From assembly GCA_002315435.1 (NCBI GenBank), contig DCFW01000041.1, positions 1 through 23,834 on the forward strand: a stretch of DNA of 23,834 nt, in the 5' to 3' direction. Numbering within the stretch: the stretch's first letter is position 1; each line of letters begins with the position of its first letter. Position numbers and translations under genes: made by a program. Under the pieces are notes generated by a model. The model saw only the letters and a program-made list of their open reading frames with translations. It made no database searches and was not told where the DNA came from. This DNA comes from Bacteroidales bacterium UBA1794. Lineage in GTDB: Bacteria > Bacteroidota > Bacteroidia > Bacteroidales > Bacteroidaceae. Below, piece after piece: positions 1 to 7,809 of this stretch.

Positions 1-1544
1 AAAGTGTGAGTCAAAGCAGCGTGACTATCGGAGGTTTAAAGCTAACCCGCATGTTTGCCAAAGTGACGCTGAATGTATCAGCTGCCACCGGAATAACCAT
101 TACGGGTTATCAATTTTGCAATGTAGCTACATCGGCTTATCTTGACCGGGATACTGTTGCTGGGATTACTTGGGCCAATAAAACGGCAGTGACAGCATCG
201 AGTATAAGTGGAGTGACATACTACATGTACGGGAATCCGCAAGGGACTGTGACACATACTGATCAAATATATAAAACACAGAGTGCTCCCAGTAATGCTA
301 GCTATGTATTGGTCACGGCCACACAGTCAAACGTAACGGCAACGTATAAAATATATTTGGGTAGTGATAATATATCCGATTACAACGTCTATCGGAATTA
401 CAGCTATACATATAATATTACATTGACCTCTTTATATACAGCGGACACACGTGTAACCATAGGAAGTAGTGCCACCACACAGACTAGTTCAAATTGTTAT
501 ATTGTAAATCCTGGAGGAAATTCAATAGGTATTTTGGTATCAAGAGCAAATGCTGATGGTACGACTCGTTTATCAAGTACTACAGCCGGTTGGACATGTG
601 GTTTGCTCTGGACAGATAATTCAAATGGATTGTCATCATCCGGTGCGGTCGCCTCTATTGTAGCAGATGCTACAAGTGGACGAATTATTGTTACTTCAGG
701 TACAGGAATTGGAAATGCCATTGTTTATGTAAAAGATTCATCCGGTAATATAGCTTGGAGCTGGCATATTTGGGTCACAAGTTATGACCCGAATGCTAGT
801 ACTGTAAGTAATGGTAAAATTTATTCATATAATAACGGATCAATGACTACAGTTTTTATGGATCGAAATTTAGGAGCTACAAATGCAATCATTGGAAATA
901 TAGGTTCAGCTGGGCTATTCTATCAATGGGGGAGAAAAGATCCTTTTGCAGGCCCATCTTCATTTTCATCAACGGCTGGTAGTGATGGTCTTTCTATTTA
1001 TAATGCATTGGGTAATCAATTAGTAGAAGGTTCTACAAACGGAATTCTATTTGCATCATCTCCTGCTATAAATTGTATAAATAGCTCTGTCCAAAATCCT
1101 TTGACATTTTATAGTGGCGTTTCGGATAATAATTATAACTGGTATACTAATACTGCTGGAGTTACTAATAACAATTTGTGGCAAACAAGTTCAAAAACAG
1201 TATATGATCCATGTCCATCAGGCTGGAGAGTTACTTCGTCAGGAGCAACTACAGCTTCACCTTGGTATGGGCTTACAACCTCAAATGGAACTTTTACTAT
1301 TAATGCTGGTTGGGATTGGACCACATTGGGAGCAGGATATTATCCTGCATCAGGTTTAAGGCATTGTGCAAATGGAAAAGTATCAAATGTAGGTAATTAT
1401 TGTTATTCATGGTCTTCTACTGCTGATTCAGGAGGCCTTTATTGTTGGTATTTTGATTGTAATACTGGTAGAGTTTCTCCAAACTATAGCTCTGAAGGAT
1501 ATTCACGTGCATATGGTTTTCCTGTCAGATGTGTAAAAGGATAA
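1..1544 (+). CDS. Fimbrillin-like / FISUMP-domain surface protein (5' end missing)
   Basis: The reading frame is open to the left edge, so the gene starts upstream; the GTG at 6 is only the first possible start codon inside the window. Numbering from that GTG, residues 1-150 are a Ser/Thr/Asn-rich beta-type region like those of Bacteroidales fimbrillin-family proteins. Residues 160-260 form a second module ending in WSWHIW (251-256). Residues 270-512 match the FISUMP (Fibrobacter succinogenes major paralogous) domain: MDRNLGA (285-291), YQWGRKDPF (306-314), DPCPSGWRV (401-409) and a C-terminal PVRCVKG. This architecture is known in surface-exposed, often fimbria-associated proteins; a role as adhesin or fimbrial tip subunit is inference. 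The export signal, expected at the N-terminus, lies outside the window. The family call is fairly secure, the exact role is not. Confidence 0.75.
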   Translation, partial: SVSQSSVTIGGLKLTRMFAKVTLNVSAATGITITGYQFCNVATSAYLDRDTVAGITWANKTAVTASSISGVTYYMYGNPQGTVTHTDQIYKTQSAPSNASYVLVTATQSNVTATYKIYLGSDNISDYNVYRNYSYTYNITLTSLYTADTRVTIGSSATTQTSSNCYIVNPGGNSIGILVSRANADGTTRLSSTTAGWTCGLLWTDNSNGLSSSGAVASIVADATSGRIIVTSGTGIGNAIVYVKDSSGNIAWSWHIWVTSYDPNASTVSNGKIYSYNNGSMTTVFMDRNLGATNAIIGNIGSAGLFYQWGRKDPFAGPSSFSSTAGSDGLSIYNALGNQLVEGSTNGILFASSPAINCINSSVQNPLTFYSGVSDNNYNWYTNTAGVTNNNLWQTSSKTVYDPCPSGWRVTSSGATTASPWYGLTTSNGTFTINAGWDWTTLGAGYYPASGLRHCANGKVSNVGNYCYSWSSTADSGGLYCWYFDCNTGRVSPNYSSEGYSRAYGFPVRCVKG

Positions 1545-1682
1545 ACTCTATCACATTAAATTATAAATAAAATTAATGTTTACAGTTTGCTTAATTACAA
1601 TAATTACCAATTGTTAGGATATGAAGGTAGTAGGGCATAATGTATTAAGCGAGATAATAAACAATTATAAATAGAGAAAATC

Positions 1683-2171
1683 ATGGCAAAAATGAATGAT
1701 CAAACGATCAAAGAACAAGAATTGATCAAGAAACAGGAGGAAAGTGGAAATGAAGTATTATGCCTAATGAAAATAGGCTACTTCTTTCATGCATACAATG
1801 CAGGTGCTTACGCTTTGGCACGAGTAATGAAGTATCGTGTGAGGAAGAAAGTACGAAGAAGCGGATTGGAAATGATAACCGCAGGTTTCCCCACAGACAA
1901 TCTACCATTGGTATTAGAGCTCATCACAGTAGCCGGTGGAAAGATCTTGTCGCAAACAGACGATTGGATAGAATTCACAGGAATAGATTGCACTTCGGAA
2001 GGAATTGTGGTGGTGGAACCGGAAAAGAAGCCAAAAGCTCCGAAGGTACCGGAGGAGTCTTCTCAAGAGTCGGATTTGGCAAAGGTCATCCGTTCTTTTG
2101 ATCTGTTGCATTCAACCCCGTTGGATGCCGTCAACTTTATAGGACATCTGAAAACATTGGTGCACGAATAG
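1683..2171 (+). CDS. Stand-alone MutS domain I-like protein
   Basis: A 162-residue cytosolic protein with no signal peptide. Residues 14-100 resemble the N-terminal mismatch-recognition domain (MutS-I) of MutS in order and spacing: a leading helix, then KIGYFFHAYNAGAYALAR (30-47) where MutS has its G-D-F-Y-E-L-F segment, a basic patch (51-59), AGFP (67-70) in place of M-A-G-I-P, and a following helix and strand (71-100). The mismatch-wedging Phe appears kept (F34), but the partner Glu of the F-x-E motif is His (H36). No MutS connector, lever, clamp or ATPase domain is present. The tail (about 110-162) is a charged Pro/Lys/Glu linker plus a short helical end. It lies about 400 bases upstream of the primase-helicase-like gene on the same strand. 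The fold assignment comes from motif pattern only; DNA binding is inference. Confidence 0.6.
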   Translation: MAKMNDQTIKEQELIKKQEESGNEVLCLMKIGYFFHAYNAGAYALARVMKYRVRKKVRRSGLEMITAGFPTDNLPLVLELITVAGGKILSQTDDWIEFTGIDCTSEGIVVVEPEKKPKAPKVPEESSQESDLAKVIRSFDLLHSTPLDAVNFIGHLKTLVHE

Positions 2172-2210
2172 AAAGAAACAATGTACTGAATAGATGATGA
2201 TCTATATGAA

Positions 2211-2258
2211 AAAGCACTCGCCAAACGGTTTTATTCTGAACCATTTGACGAGTGCTTT
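2211..2258. terminator. Long hairpin, probable bidirectional terminator
   Basis: Two 20-base arms (2211-2230 and 2239-2258) around an 8-base loop. They match at 18 positions. The other two are C/A mismatches in the plus-strand RNA but G-U wobbles in the minus-strand RNA. The minus-strand reading is also followed by five Ts, whereas the plus reading has only T3-C-T. It therefore looks at least as good a terminator for leftward as for rightward transcription, although no leftward gene ends here. Confidence 0.55.
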
Positions 2259-2381
2259 CTCTATGCTATTTGAATGGTATGTCCCTGTATATAAAACATT
2301 TACTAAACGACTATATTACATATCCAATAACTATAGTATAAATGTGAAATAACTTTTTTAAAAGAAATTATACTAAATGTT

Positions 2382-2411
2382 TTTGTATATTAAAAATATG
2401 TATTATTTTTG
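2382..2411 (+). promoter_or_regulatory. Bacteroides-type promoter of the DUF3987 gene
   Basis: A -33 element TTTG (2382-2385) and a -7 element TATTTTTG (2404-2411, fitting TAnnTTTG and followed by CA) are separated by 18 bases, close to the Bacteroides consensus spacing. Predicted transcription start is near 2416-2418, leaving a long leader before the ATG at 2576. Confidence 0.6.
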
Positions 2412-2575
2412 CATACGAATCAATAATTAATATGTAAAACAAATAATAATAGATTAGATTAACTTCTTATTAATACTATGAATAGTAATACTTTGCAGAG
2501 ATTTAGTAATATTGAAATAGTATTAAGTATGTTGTCTAATAATTAAAAACTAATATTAAAAAACGTAAAAGTAAA

Positions 2576-5005
2576 ATGGAAAGTAAAAACTCAAAAACAA
2601 CCAAATTACAATGTTCATCCTTTCAAGGTCCTATCGGTAATATAATCCCATATGACATAATAGCCTTAGATCAAATATATACAGATATCCGTAGCGGTAA
2701 GTATAAGCGTCAAATAGAACTGATGCGCGCTGAGACGGATCCCAAGAAACAAGCAACAATGAAAAGGGCATTGGACTATTTCACCCCATCAGTCATTTGC
2801 ACAGCACGTAATAGTCAATCAATCACCGCCTATACAGGAGTACTATGCATTGATTTGGATGGTAAGGATAATCCGACTCTCACACCCGAAAAAATGCGCG
2901 TATTGGTGATGAATGATCCGCTGCTGCATGCGTGGATTATATTTAAAAGTCCCCTAAACAAGGGAATAAAGATTTTGCTTCTTTATGATGCGGAAGCTTG
3001 CACGGTGGAAGATTATTCGCACGCTGTGATGCAATACATGGCGGATGCATGCCACTTGCGTGCCGACAAGGCTTGCAGTGACCCTACTCGTGCCTGCTTC
3101 GTGTCGTATGATCCGGAAGCTTACATGTCTATTTCCGGCTTACCGTGTGCTGTGGATGTAAACATTTGGTTGCCTCGATACAATACTTTTCTGGGAATGC
3201 CGGAGACGATTCCGGCTGCAAAACCGATGAAGTATGTTCCATCAAATAACTCTACAAACAGTGAGGCTGTTGCCGTTACAGAGGATGAGGGTATTGTGAC
3301 TGCGGAACTGATTGCTCATGCACAAGCGGTGTCTGCACGCATAAAAATGGATATTGCTCCCAATTACGATGATTTTCTACGTTTGGGCTTGTCTTTGGCA
3401 ACATTGGGTGAAGCGGGACGACCGATATTTAAACATTGCTGCTCTTTCTATTCGGGTGAGCAAAGTCGTGATCTGGATAAGTATTTCACGGATTGCATGA
3501 TCCACAAACGAGGCGACATCAAGATCGCTACTTTCTTTGAACTGTGTAGAGCTGTAGGAGTGGATATCAGTAATCCTTCTGCTGATTTGCAGATAGAGGA
3601 GAGGATGGATGAGCTGCCACTTTTCCCTGATTGGTTCTTCGATAAGCTGCCACCGTTGTTGCAAAAGATCGTGTCGCATGGTGATAATGCGGCTGAGCAG
3701 AGTATGCTGATGATGACTTCAATGAGCGTATTGAGCTCTGTGATGCCCAATTATTATATGGTATATAATGGTGACCGAATGGAAGCTAATTTGTTTTTCT
3801 TCGTGCTGGCAAAGTCCGGTTCGGGAAAAGGTAAGATGAAACATTGTCTGCAATTGGTACGCCCCATTCATGACAAGATGTTGGAACAGTCGCTGGTTGC
3901 CATCCGCGAATATAAGTTGAAAGAGGCTCAGATGAAGGCTCGTAACCGGAAGAAACGCCGTAATGAGCCGGATGAGATTATGATGGATCCGAAGCCTCCT
4001 TTCCGTGTGTTTATTATGCCGGCAGAGAGTAGTGGAGCTGCGTTTATGCGTATGTTTTATGAGAATGGCGGTCGTGGACTGATGTTTGAAACGGAGGGCG
4101 ATACGTTGGCTTATATCTTTGGAAAGGATTACGGTTCGTTCTCGGACAAGTTCAGAAAGATTCCCCACCACGAACCGATGCAGCTCAACCGTGTGGGAAA
4201 TAGCTCGGTGACTATCAATGAGAAGGAGGAAGGTACGTATTTTGAAATAAAATATCCTTGCATGTCGGCCATCTTGAGCGGTACACCCAATCAGTTGCGT
4301 AATTTGATTCCCACGTCTGAGAATGGTTTGTTCAATCGGTTCAGTTTCCTTTATCTTCCCGATAATGTGGAGTGGGTAGACCAGTATGGCGTGAATGACG
4401 GGAAGTTGTATAAGGATTTGTTTGATAGTTATGCCCAGGATGTGTATGTGATGCACATGGCTTTTGAATGTCGGGGTGAGGAAGGAGTGCATTTTAGGAT
4501 GACTCCTTCGCAACGTGAAAAAGTGGATAAGTATTTCAGAACTTTGCTGTTGCGCAGTGATCTGCTGTATGAGGGAGATTACAATGGAACGGTGCGTCGT
4601 TTGGGCGTGATACACGGTCGCCTGTGCATGATATTGACTGCGTTGCGTGTTCAGAGTGTGGCGGAATATGAACAAGATCTGATATGTTCGGATGAGGATG
4701 TGGATATGATGTTGGAAATGGTGAAGATACTGAATTGCCACACGTCCTATGCCTACAGGTGTTTGACACCGAAGCCGAAGGAAAATACGATGATGAATAT
4801 GCCTGCTAAGTATCGCCTTTATAAAGCTCTTCCGAAGGAGTTCACTATAAATGAAGCTGAGATCATAGGGAATCTATTGAAAATAAGTAGATCTACTATT
4901 TACAGGTATGTTCATCAGTTTGCAGAAGGTGATAATGGAAAGGGGCTATTGATAGAAAAGTCCGGGCATGGCACTTATCGCAAGACAATGGAAAGGGATG
5001 ATTGA
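2576..5005 (+). CDS. BT4734-type primase / DUF3987 helicase-like protein with C-terminal winged helix
   Basis: An 809-residue multidomain protein. Residues about 50-195 are the BT4734-like (formerly VirE_N) domain. It has a hydrophobic-D-x-D segment CIDLDGKD (91-98; D93, D95) and SDPTR (168-172), both reminiscent of archaeo-eukaryotic primase motifs. Residues about 245-330 resemble a PriCT helical domain. Residues about 345-730 are DUF3987, with a P-loop AKSGSGKGK (412-420), an acidic strand GLMFETEGD as Walker B candidate, and the family motif GLFNRF. The last about 50 residues form a helix-turn-helix (SRSTIYRYV). Such primase-helicase fusions are known from phages, plasmids and Bacteroides accessory loci, including near capsule loci. 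DNA replication activity is inferred, not shown. No integrase, relaxase or phage gene is seen around it. It ends convergently with the rubrerythrin gene. Confidence 0.8.
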   Translation: MESKNSKTTKLQCSSFQGPIGNIIPYDIIALDQIYTDIRSGKYKRQIELMRAETDPKKQATMKRALDYFTPSVICTARNSQSITAYTGVLCIDLDGKDNPTLTPEKMRVLVMNDPLLHAWIIFKSPLNKGIKILLLYDAEACTVEDYSHAVMQYMADACHLRADKACSDPTRACFVSYDPEAYMSISGLPCAVDVNIWLPRYNTFLGMPETIPAAKPMKYVPSNNSTNSEAVAVTEDEGIVTAELIAHAQAVSARIKMDIAPNYDDFLRLGLSLATLGEAGRPIFKHCCSFYSGEQSRDLDKYFTDCMIHKRGDIKIATFFELCRAVGVDISNPSADLQIEERMDELPLFPDWFFDKLPPLLQKIVSHGDNAAEQSMLMMTSMSVLSSVMPNYYMVYNGDRMEANLFFFVLAKSGSGKGKMKHCLQLVRPIHDKMLEQSLVAIREYKLKEAQMKARNRKKRRNEPDEIMMDPKPPFRVFIMPAESSGAAFMRMFYENGGRGLMFETEGDTLAYIFGKDYGSFSDKFRKIPHHEPMQLNRVGNSSVTINEKEEGTYFEIKYPCMSAILSGTPNQLRNLIPTSENGLFNRFSFLYLPDNVEWVDQYGVNDGKLYKDLFDSYAQDVYVMHMAFECRGEEGVHFRMTPSQREKVDKYFRTLLLRSDLLYEGDYNGTVRRLGVIHGRLCMILTALRVQSVAEYEQDLICSDEDVDMMLEMVKILNCHTSYAYRCLTPKPKENTMMNMPAKYRLYKALPKEFTINEAEIIGNLLKISRSTIYRYVHQFAEGDNGKGLLIEKSGHGTYRKTMERDD

Positions 5006-5017
5006 TACAATAAAAAA

Positions 5018-5040
5018 CCGGGGCGTAAGGTACGTCCCGG
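5018..5040 (-). terminator. Terminator of the rubrerythrin gene
   Basis: GC-rich hairpin with 9-base arms CCGGGGCGT (5018-5026) and ACGTCCCGG (5032-5040), one wobble pair and a 5-base loop. On the minus strand it is followed by six Ts, so it best terminates the leftward rubrerythrin transcript. It probably also blocks read-through from the convergent DUF3987 gene. Confidence 0.8.
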
Positions 5041-5067
5041 CGAAAAAAAATAAATACACACAAGATG

Positions 5068-5628
5068 TTATTTTTCTTTGTTGAAGTATCTGTTGTATAG
5101 ACCTTCAAAACCTTTTCCGTGACGTGCTTCGTCTTTGCACATTTCATGAACGGTGTCGTGAATGGCATCCAGGTTCAGTTGTTTTGCACGGGTGGCGATG
5201 CGCTTCTTATCCTCGCAAGCTCCTTGCTCGGCATCTTTGCGCTTTTGTAAGTTTGTTTTTGTGTCCCAAACTACTTCACCCAACATTTCTGCAAAACGTG
5301 AAGCATGGTCAGCCTCTTCGTAAGCGTAGCGTTTGAATGCTTCGGCAATTTCGGGATACCCTTCGCGGTCGGCCTGGCGTGACATGGCAATGTACATGCC
5401 CACTTCTGAGCATTCACCGGTGAAATGATTTCTTAAATCGGTGAGCATTTCTTCATCACAACCTTTTGCTATTCCGATAACATGTTCATCGGCAAACTGC
5501 ATGGGACCTTCAGCTTTTTCTGTTACTTCAACAAACTTGCTGGCAGGAGCTTTACATACAGGACAAGCTTCAGGAGGAGTATCACCTTCATAAACGTAAC
5601 CACAAACTAAGCATCTAAACTTTTTCAT
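5068..5628 (-). CDS. Reverse rubrerythrin (N-terminal rubredoxin, C-terminal diiron domain)
   Basis: A 186-residue cytoplasmic non-haem iron protein expected to reduce hydrogen peroxide with electrons from NADH via a reductase, protecting an anaerobe from oxygen. The rubredoxin module is first, with C6-x2-C9 and C23-x2-C26 for the Fe(SCys)4 site. The diiron four-helix bundle follows: E72 and E75 in the first helix, EEADH (104-108), and EMCKDEARH (162-170). This order is the reverse of classical rubrerythrin, hence the name. The frame extends 21 codons further upstream to 5691, but that start would lie upstream of the predicted transcription start, and the ATG at 5628 begins exactly at the rubredoxin domain (MKKFRCLVCG), so I chose 5628. 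Family call secure; physiological electron donor unknown. Confidence 0.93.
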   Translation of the reverse strand: MKKFRCLVCGYVYEGDTPPEACPVCKAPASKFVEVTEKAEGPMQFADEHVIGIAKGCDEEMLTDLRNHFTGECSEVGMYIAMSRQADREGYPEIAEAFKRYAYEEADHASRFAEMLGEVVWDTKTNLQKRKDAEQGACEDKKRIATRAKQLNLDAIHDTVHEMCKDEARHGKGFEGLYNRYFNKEK

Positions 5629-5668
5629 ATTTTTAATTTTTTGTTTTGTGAAATCGAAATATATAATG

Positions 5669-5676
5669 CAAAAGTA
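5669..5676 (-). promoter_or_regulatory. -7 element of the rubrerythrin promoter
   Basis: On the minus strand TACTTTTG followed by CA fits TAnnTTTG. It places the transcription start near 5663, about 35 bases upstream of the ATG at 5628. A TTTG (minus strand, 5694-5691) lies upstream but at a short 14-base spacing, so the -33 element is doubtful. Confidence 0.5.
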
Positions 5677-5762
5677 AGGTATTTTGTTCACAAAGAGGAT
5701 TAATTTCTTCTAGATTATTTTTTATTGCACTGATAATTAGTGTGATTGTTATCTTTTATTTT

Positions 5763-5770
5763 TAATTTTG
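5763..5770 (+). promoter_or_regulatory. -7 element of the nadE promoter
   Basis: TAATTTTG fits TAnnTTTG and lies 26 bases before the ATG at 5797, predicting a leader of about 20 bases. No clear TTTG was seen at the standard -33 distance. Confidence 0.45.
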
Positions 5771-5796
5771 TGCCCGGAACCAAAGTGATTTAATAA

Positions 5797-7725
5797 ATGA
5801 ATTATGGATTTGTAAAAGTGGCAGCGGCTGTACCACATGTCGTAGTGGCTGATTGTAAGGAAAATGAGCAAAGCATTGAAAGTCAGATTGTGATAGCTGA
5901 CAGCAAGGGTGCTCAGGTGGTGGTTTTTCCCGAACTGTGCCTTACCGGTTATACTTGTGGTGACCTCTTTGCTCAACAATTGTTGCTTGAAGAGGCGGAG
6001 CTGGCTTTGATGCAGATAATGAATAATACCCGTCATTTAGATATTATTTCTATTGTGGGACTGCCTGTTTCGCAGGGTGACAGATTGCTGAATGGGGCTG
6101 CTGTGCTGCAACATGGCAGAATATTGGGATTGGTTGCCAAAACTTTTATCCCCAATTATAAAGAATTTTATGAACAAAGATGGTTCTCATCGGCTTCACA
6201 TCTTACTTCAAACAGTGTGCAGTTGTGTGGACACAAAGTGCCTGTAGGTAATAATTTGCTTTTTGATACGCCTGAATTTAGTTTCGGTATAGAGATATGT
6301 GAGGATCTTTGGGCTCCGATTCCTCCTAGTTCGGTTTTGTCACTGATGGGGGCTGAGGTGGTTTTCAATTTGTCGGCAAGTGATGATGTGATAGGCAAAT
6401 ACCACTATTTACAGCAATTGGTGGCTCAGCAATCGGCTCGGAACTTATCGGGATATGTGTATACTTCGTCAGGTTTTGGCGAAAGCTCTACGGATCTGGT
6501 GTTCAGCGGTAAGTGCTTTATCTATGAAAATGGTGTGAAGTTGGCAGATAATGAGCGGTTCTCTTTTGAAGAGCAGCTTGTGGTGAGTGAAATAGATGTG
6601 GATCGCATGCGTATGGAGCGTCGTGTGAATCGCACGTTTGCCGATTGTTGCGAACAATTGAAGGATCCGTTGAATGTGATACATATTAATACGGAGCAAA
6701 CGAAGGAGCATAGTTTGGATCTGACTCGTTATGTTGATCCGTTGCCTTTTGTTCCCAAGGGGGTTGCATTGGATGAGAATTGCAATGAAGCTTTCGGAAT
6801 ACAGGTGGCCGGTTTGGCCAAACGTATACAACACATGCATGCTAAAACTGCAGTGCTGGGTATAAGCGGCGGTTTGGATTCTACATTGGCTCTACTGGTC
6901 TGTGTAAAGACTTTTGATAAACTGGGATTGTCGCGCAAGGGTATTTTGGGAGTGACAATGCCTGGATTCGGTACCACCGATCGCACATATAACAATGCGA
7001 TAAGCTTGATGCAATCGTTGGGTGTGACTATTCGTGAGATAAATATCAAGGATGCTTGTTTGCAGCATTTCAAGGATATCGGTCATGATCCCGATGTACA
7101 GGATGTGACGTATGAGAATTCTCAAGCTCGTGAACGTACGCAGATATTGATGGATTTGGCTAATCAAACAGGGGGATTGGTGATAGGTACCGGTGACTTG
7201 TCGGAGTTGGCTTTGGGATGGGCTACTTACAATGGCGACCATATGTCGATGTATGCAGTGAATGTAAGCATTCCGAAGACGCTGGTTCGCCATCTGGTGT
7301 CGTGGACTTCCAAGCAGGGCATTGATGAACGCTCGCAAGAGATATTAACGGATATATTGGATACGCCTATTAGTCCGGAATTGATTCCGGCAGATGAGAA
7401 TGGTGAAATATCACAAGTAACGGAAGATCTTGTGGGGCCGTATGAGTTGCATGACTTTTTTCTTTATTACTTCATGCGCTTCGGTTATCATCCCGGAAAG
7501 ATATACTTTCTGGCAATGCGTGCCTTTGAGGATAAATATAGCAATGAGATTATAAAGAAATGGTTGATGGTTTTCTTTCGTCGTTTTTTCAGTCAACAGT
7601 TTAAACGCTCGTGTATGCCTGACGGACCTAAAGTGGGAAGTGTGGCAATCAGCCCGCGTGGAGACTGGAGGATGCCTAGTGATGCCAGTTCGGCATTATG
7701 GTTGAAAGAGATTGAAACTTTATAA
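5797..7725 (+). CDS. nadE: Glutamine-dependent NAD+ synthase
   Basis: A 642-residue cytoplasmic enzyme that makes the last step of NAD+ synthesis: nicotinic acid adenine dinucleotide is adenylated with ATP and amidated with ammonia taken from glutamine. The N-terminal nitrilase-type glutaminase (about 1-280) shows the Glu-Lys-Cys triad as E46 (FPELCLTGYT), K115 (AKTFIPNYKEF) and C168 (EICEDLW). The C-terminal synthetase has the ATP-pyrophosphatase loop SGGLDST (357-363) and GTGDLSELALGW for substrate binding. Length fits the two-domain glutamine-using form rather than the short ammonia-only form, so the ammonia tunnel between domains is expected. It is a single-gene unit, divergent from rubrerythrin and closed by the hairpin at 7749. 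Confidence 0.96.
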   Translation: MNYGFVKVAAAVPHVVVADCKENEQSIESQIVIADSKGAQVVVFPELCLTGYTCGDLFAQQLLLEEAELALMQIMNNTRHLDIISIVGLPVSQGDRLLNGAAVLQHGRILGLVAKTFIPNYKEFYEQRWFSSASHLTSNSVQLCGHKVPVGNNLLFDTPEFSFGIEICEDLWAPIPPSSVLSLMGAEVVFNLSASDDVIGKYHYLQQLVAQQSARNLSGYVYTSSGFGESSTDLVFSGKCFIYENGVKLADNERFSFEEQLVVSEIDVDRMRMERRVNRTFADCCEQLKDPLNVIHINTEQTKEHSLDLTRYVDPLPFVPKGVALDENCNEAFGIQVAGLAKRIQHMHAKTAVLGISGGLDSTLALLVCVKTFDKLGLSRKGILGVTMPGFGTTDRTYNNAISLMQSLGVTIREINIKDACLQHFKDIGHDPDVQDVTYENSQARERTQILMDLANQTGGLVIGTGDLSELALGWATYNGDHMSMYAVNVSIPKTLVRHLVSWTSKQGIDERSQEILTDILDTPISPELIPADENGEISQVTEDLVGPYELHDFFLYYFMRFGYHPGKIYFLAMRAFEDKYSNEIIKKWLMVFFRRFFSQQFKRSCMPDGPKVGSVAISPRGDWRMPSDASSALWLKEIETL

Positions 7726-7748
7726 TTCAGTTATAAGCAATCGTTATG

Positions 7749-7787
7749 AATAAGAGCGGCCGGACTTGTTGAAGTTCGGTCGCTTAT
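7749..7787. terminator. Bidirectional terminator between nadE and the S46 peptidase gene
   Basis: GC-rich hairpin with arms 7749-7767 and 7772-7787 and a four-base loop GTTG. It has two G-U wobbles on the plus strand and a two-base bulge. It sits between convergent genes. A further 7-base inverted repeat, TCAGTTA (7727-7733) and TAACTGA (7800-7806), encloses it. T-tracts are weak on both sides. Confidence 0.7.
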
Positions 7788-7809
7788 TAGTTATTTCGGT
7801 AACTGAGGA

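Larger units (their letters stand above)
2172..2575 (+). other. AT-rich intergenic region upstream of the primase-helicase gene
   Basis: About 400 bases without a convincing gene on either strand. It holds a long hairpin near its left end (2211-2258) and one good promoter (2382-2411). From the predicted transcription start to the ATG at 2576 there is an AT-rich leader of about 155 bases in which I see no recognisable RNA element. Confidence 0.6.

Noticed and set aside
1553..1579. AT-only inverted repeat ACATTAA...TTAATGT after the FISUMP gene
   Set aside because: Too weak and AT-rich to call a terminator with confidence; such repeats are frequent by chance here.
1573..1590. TACAGTTTG as a promoter element for the MutS-I-like gene
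   Set aside because: It has three bases instead of two between TA and TTTG, and lies about 100 bases from the start.
3719..4741. 340-codon open frame on the minus strand inside the DUF3987 gene
   Set aside because: It lies fully opposite the well-supported DUF3987 coding region, is rich in His/Ile/Thr as expected for an antisense shadow, and shows no domain.
5629..5691. 21-codon N-terminal extension of rubrerythrin
   Set aside because: The extension spans the predicted promoter and is absent from the family; the protein begins at the rubredoxin domain.
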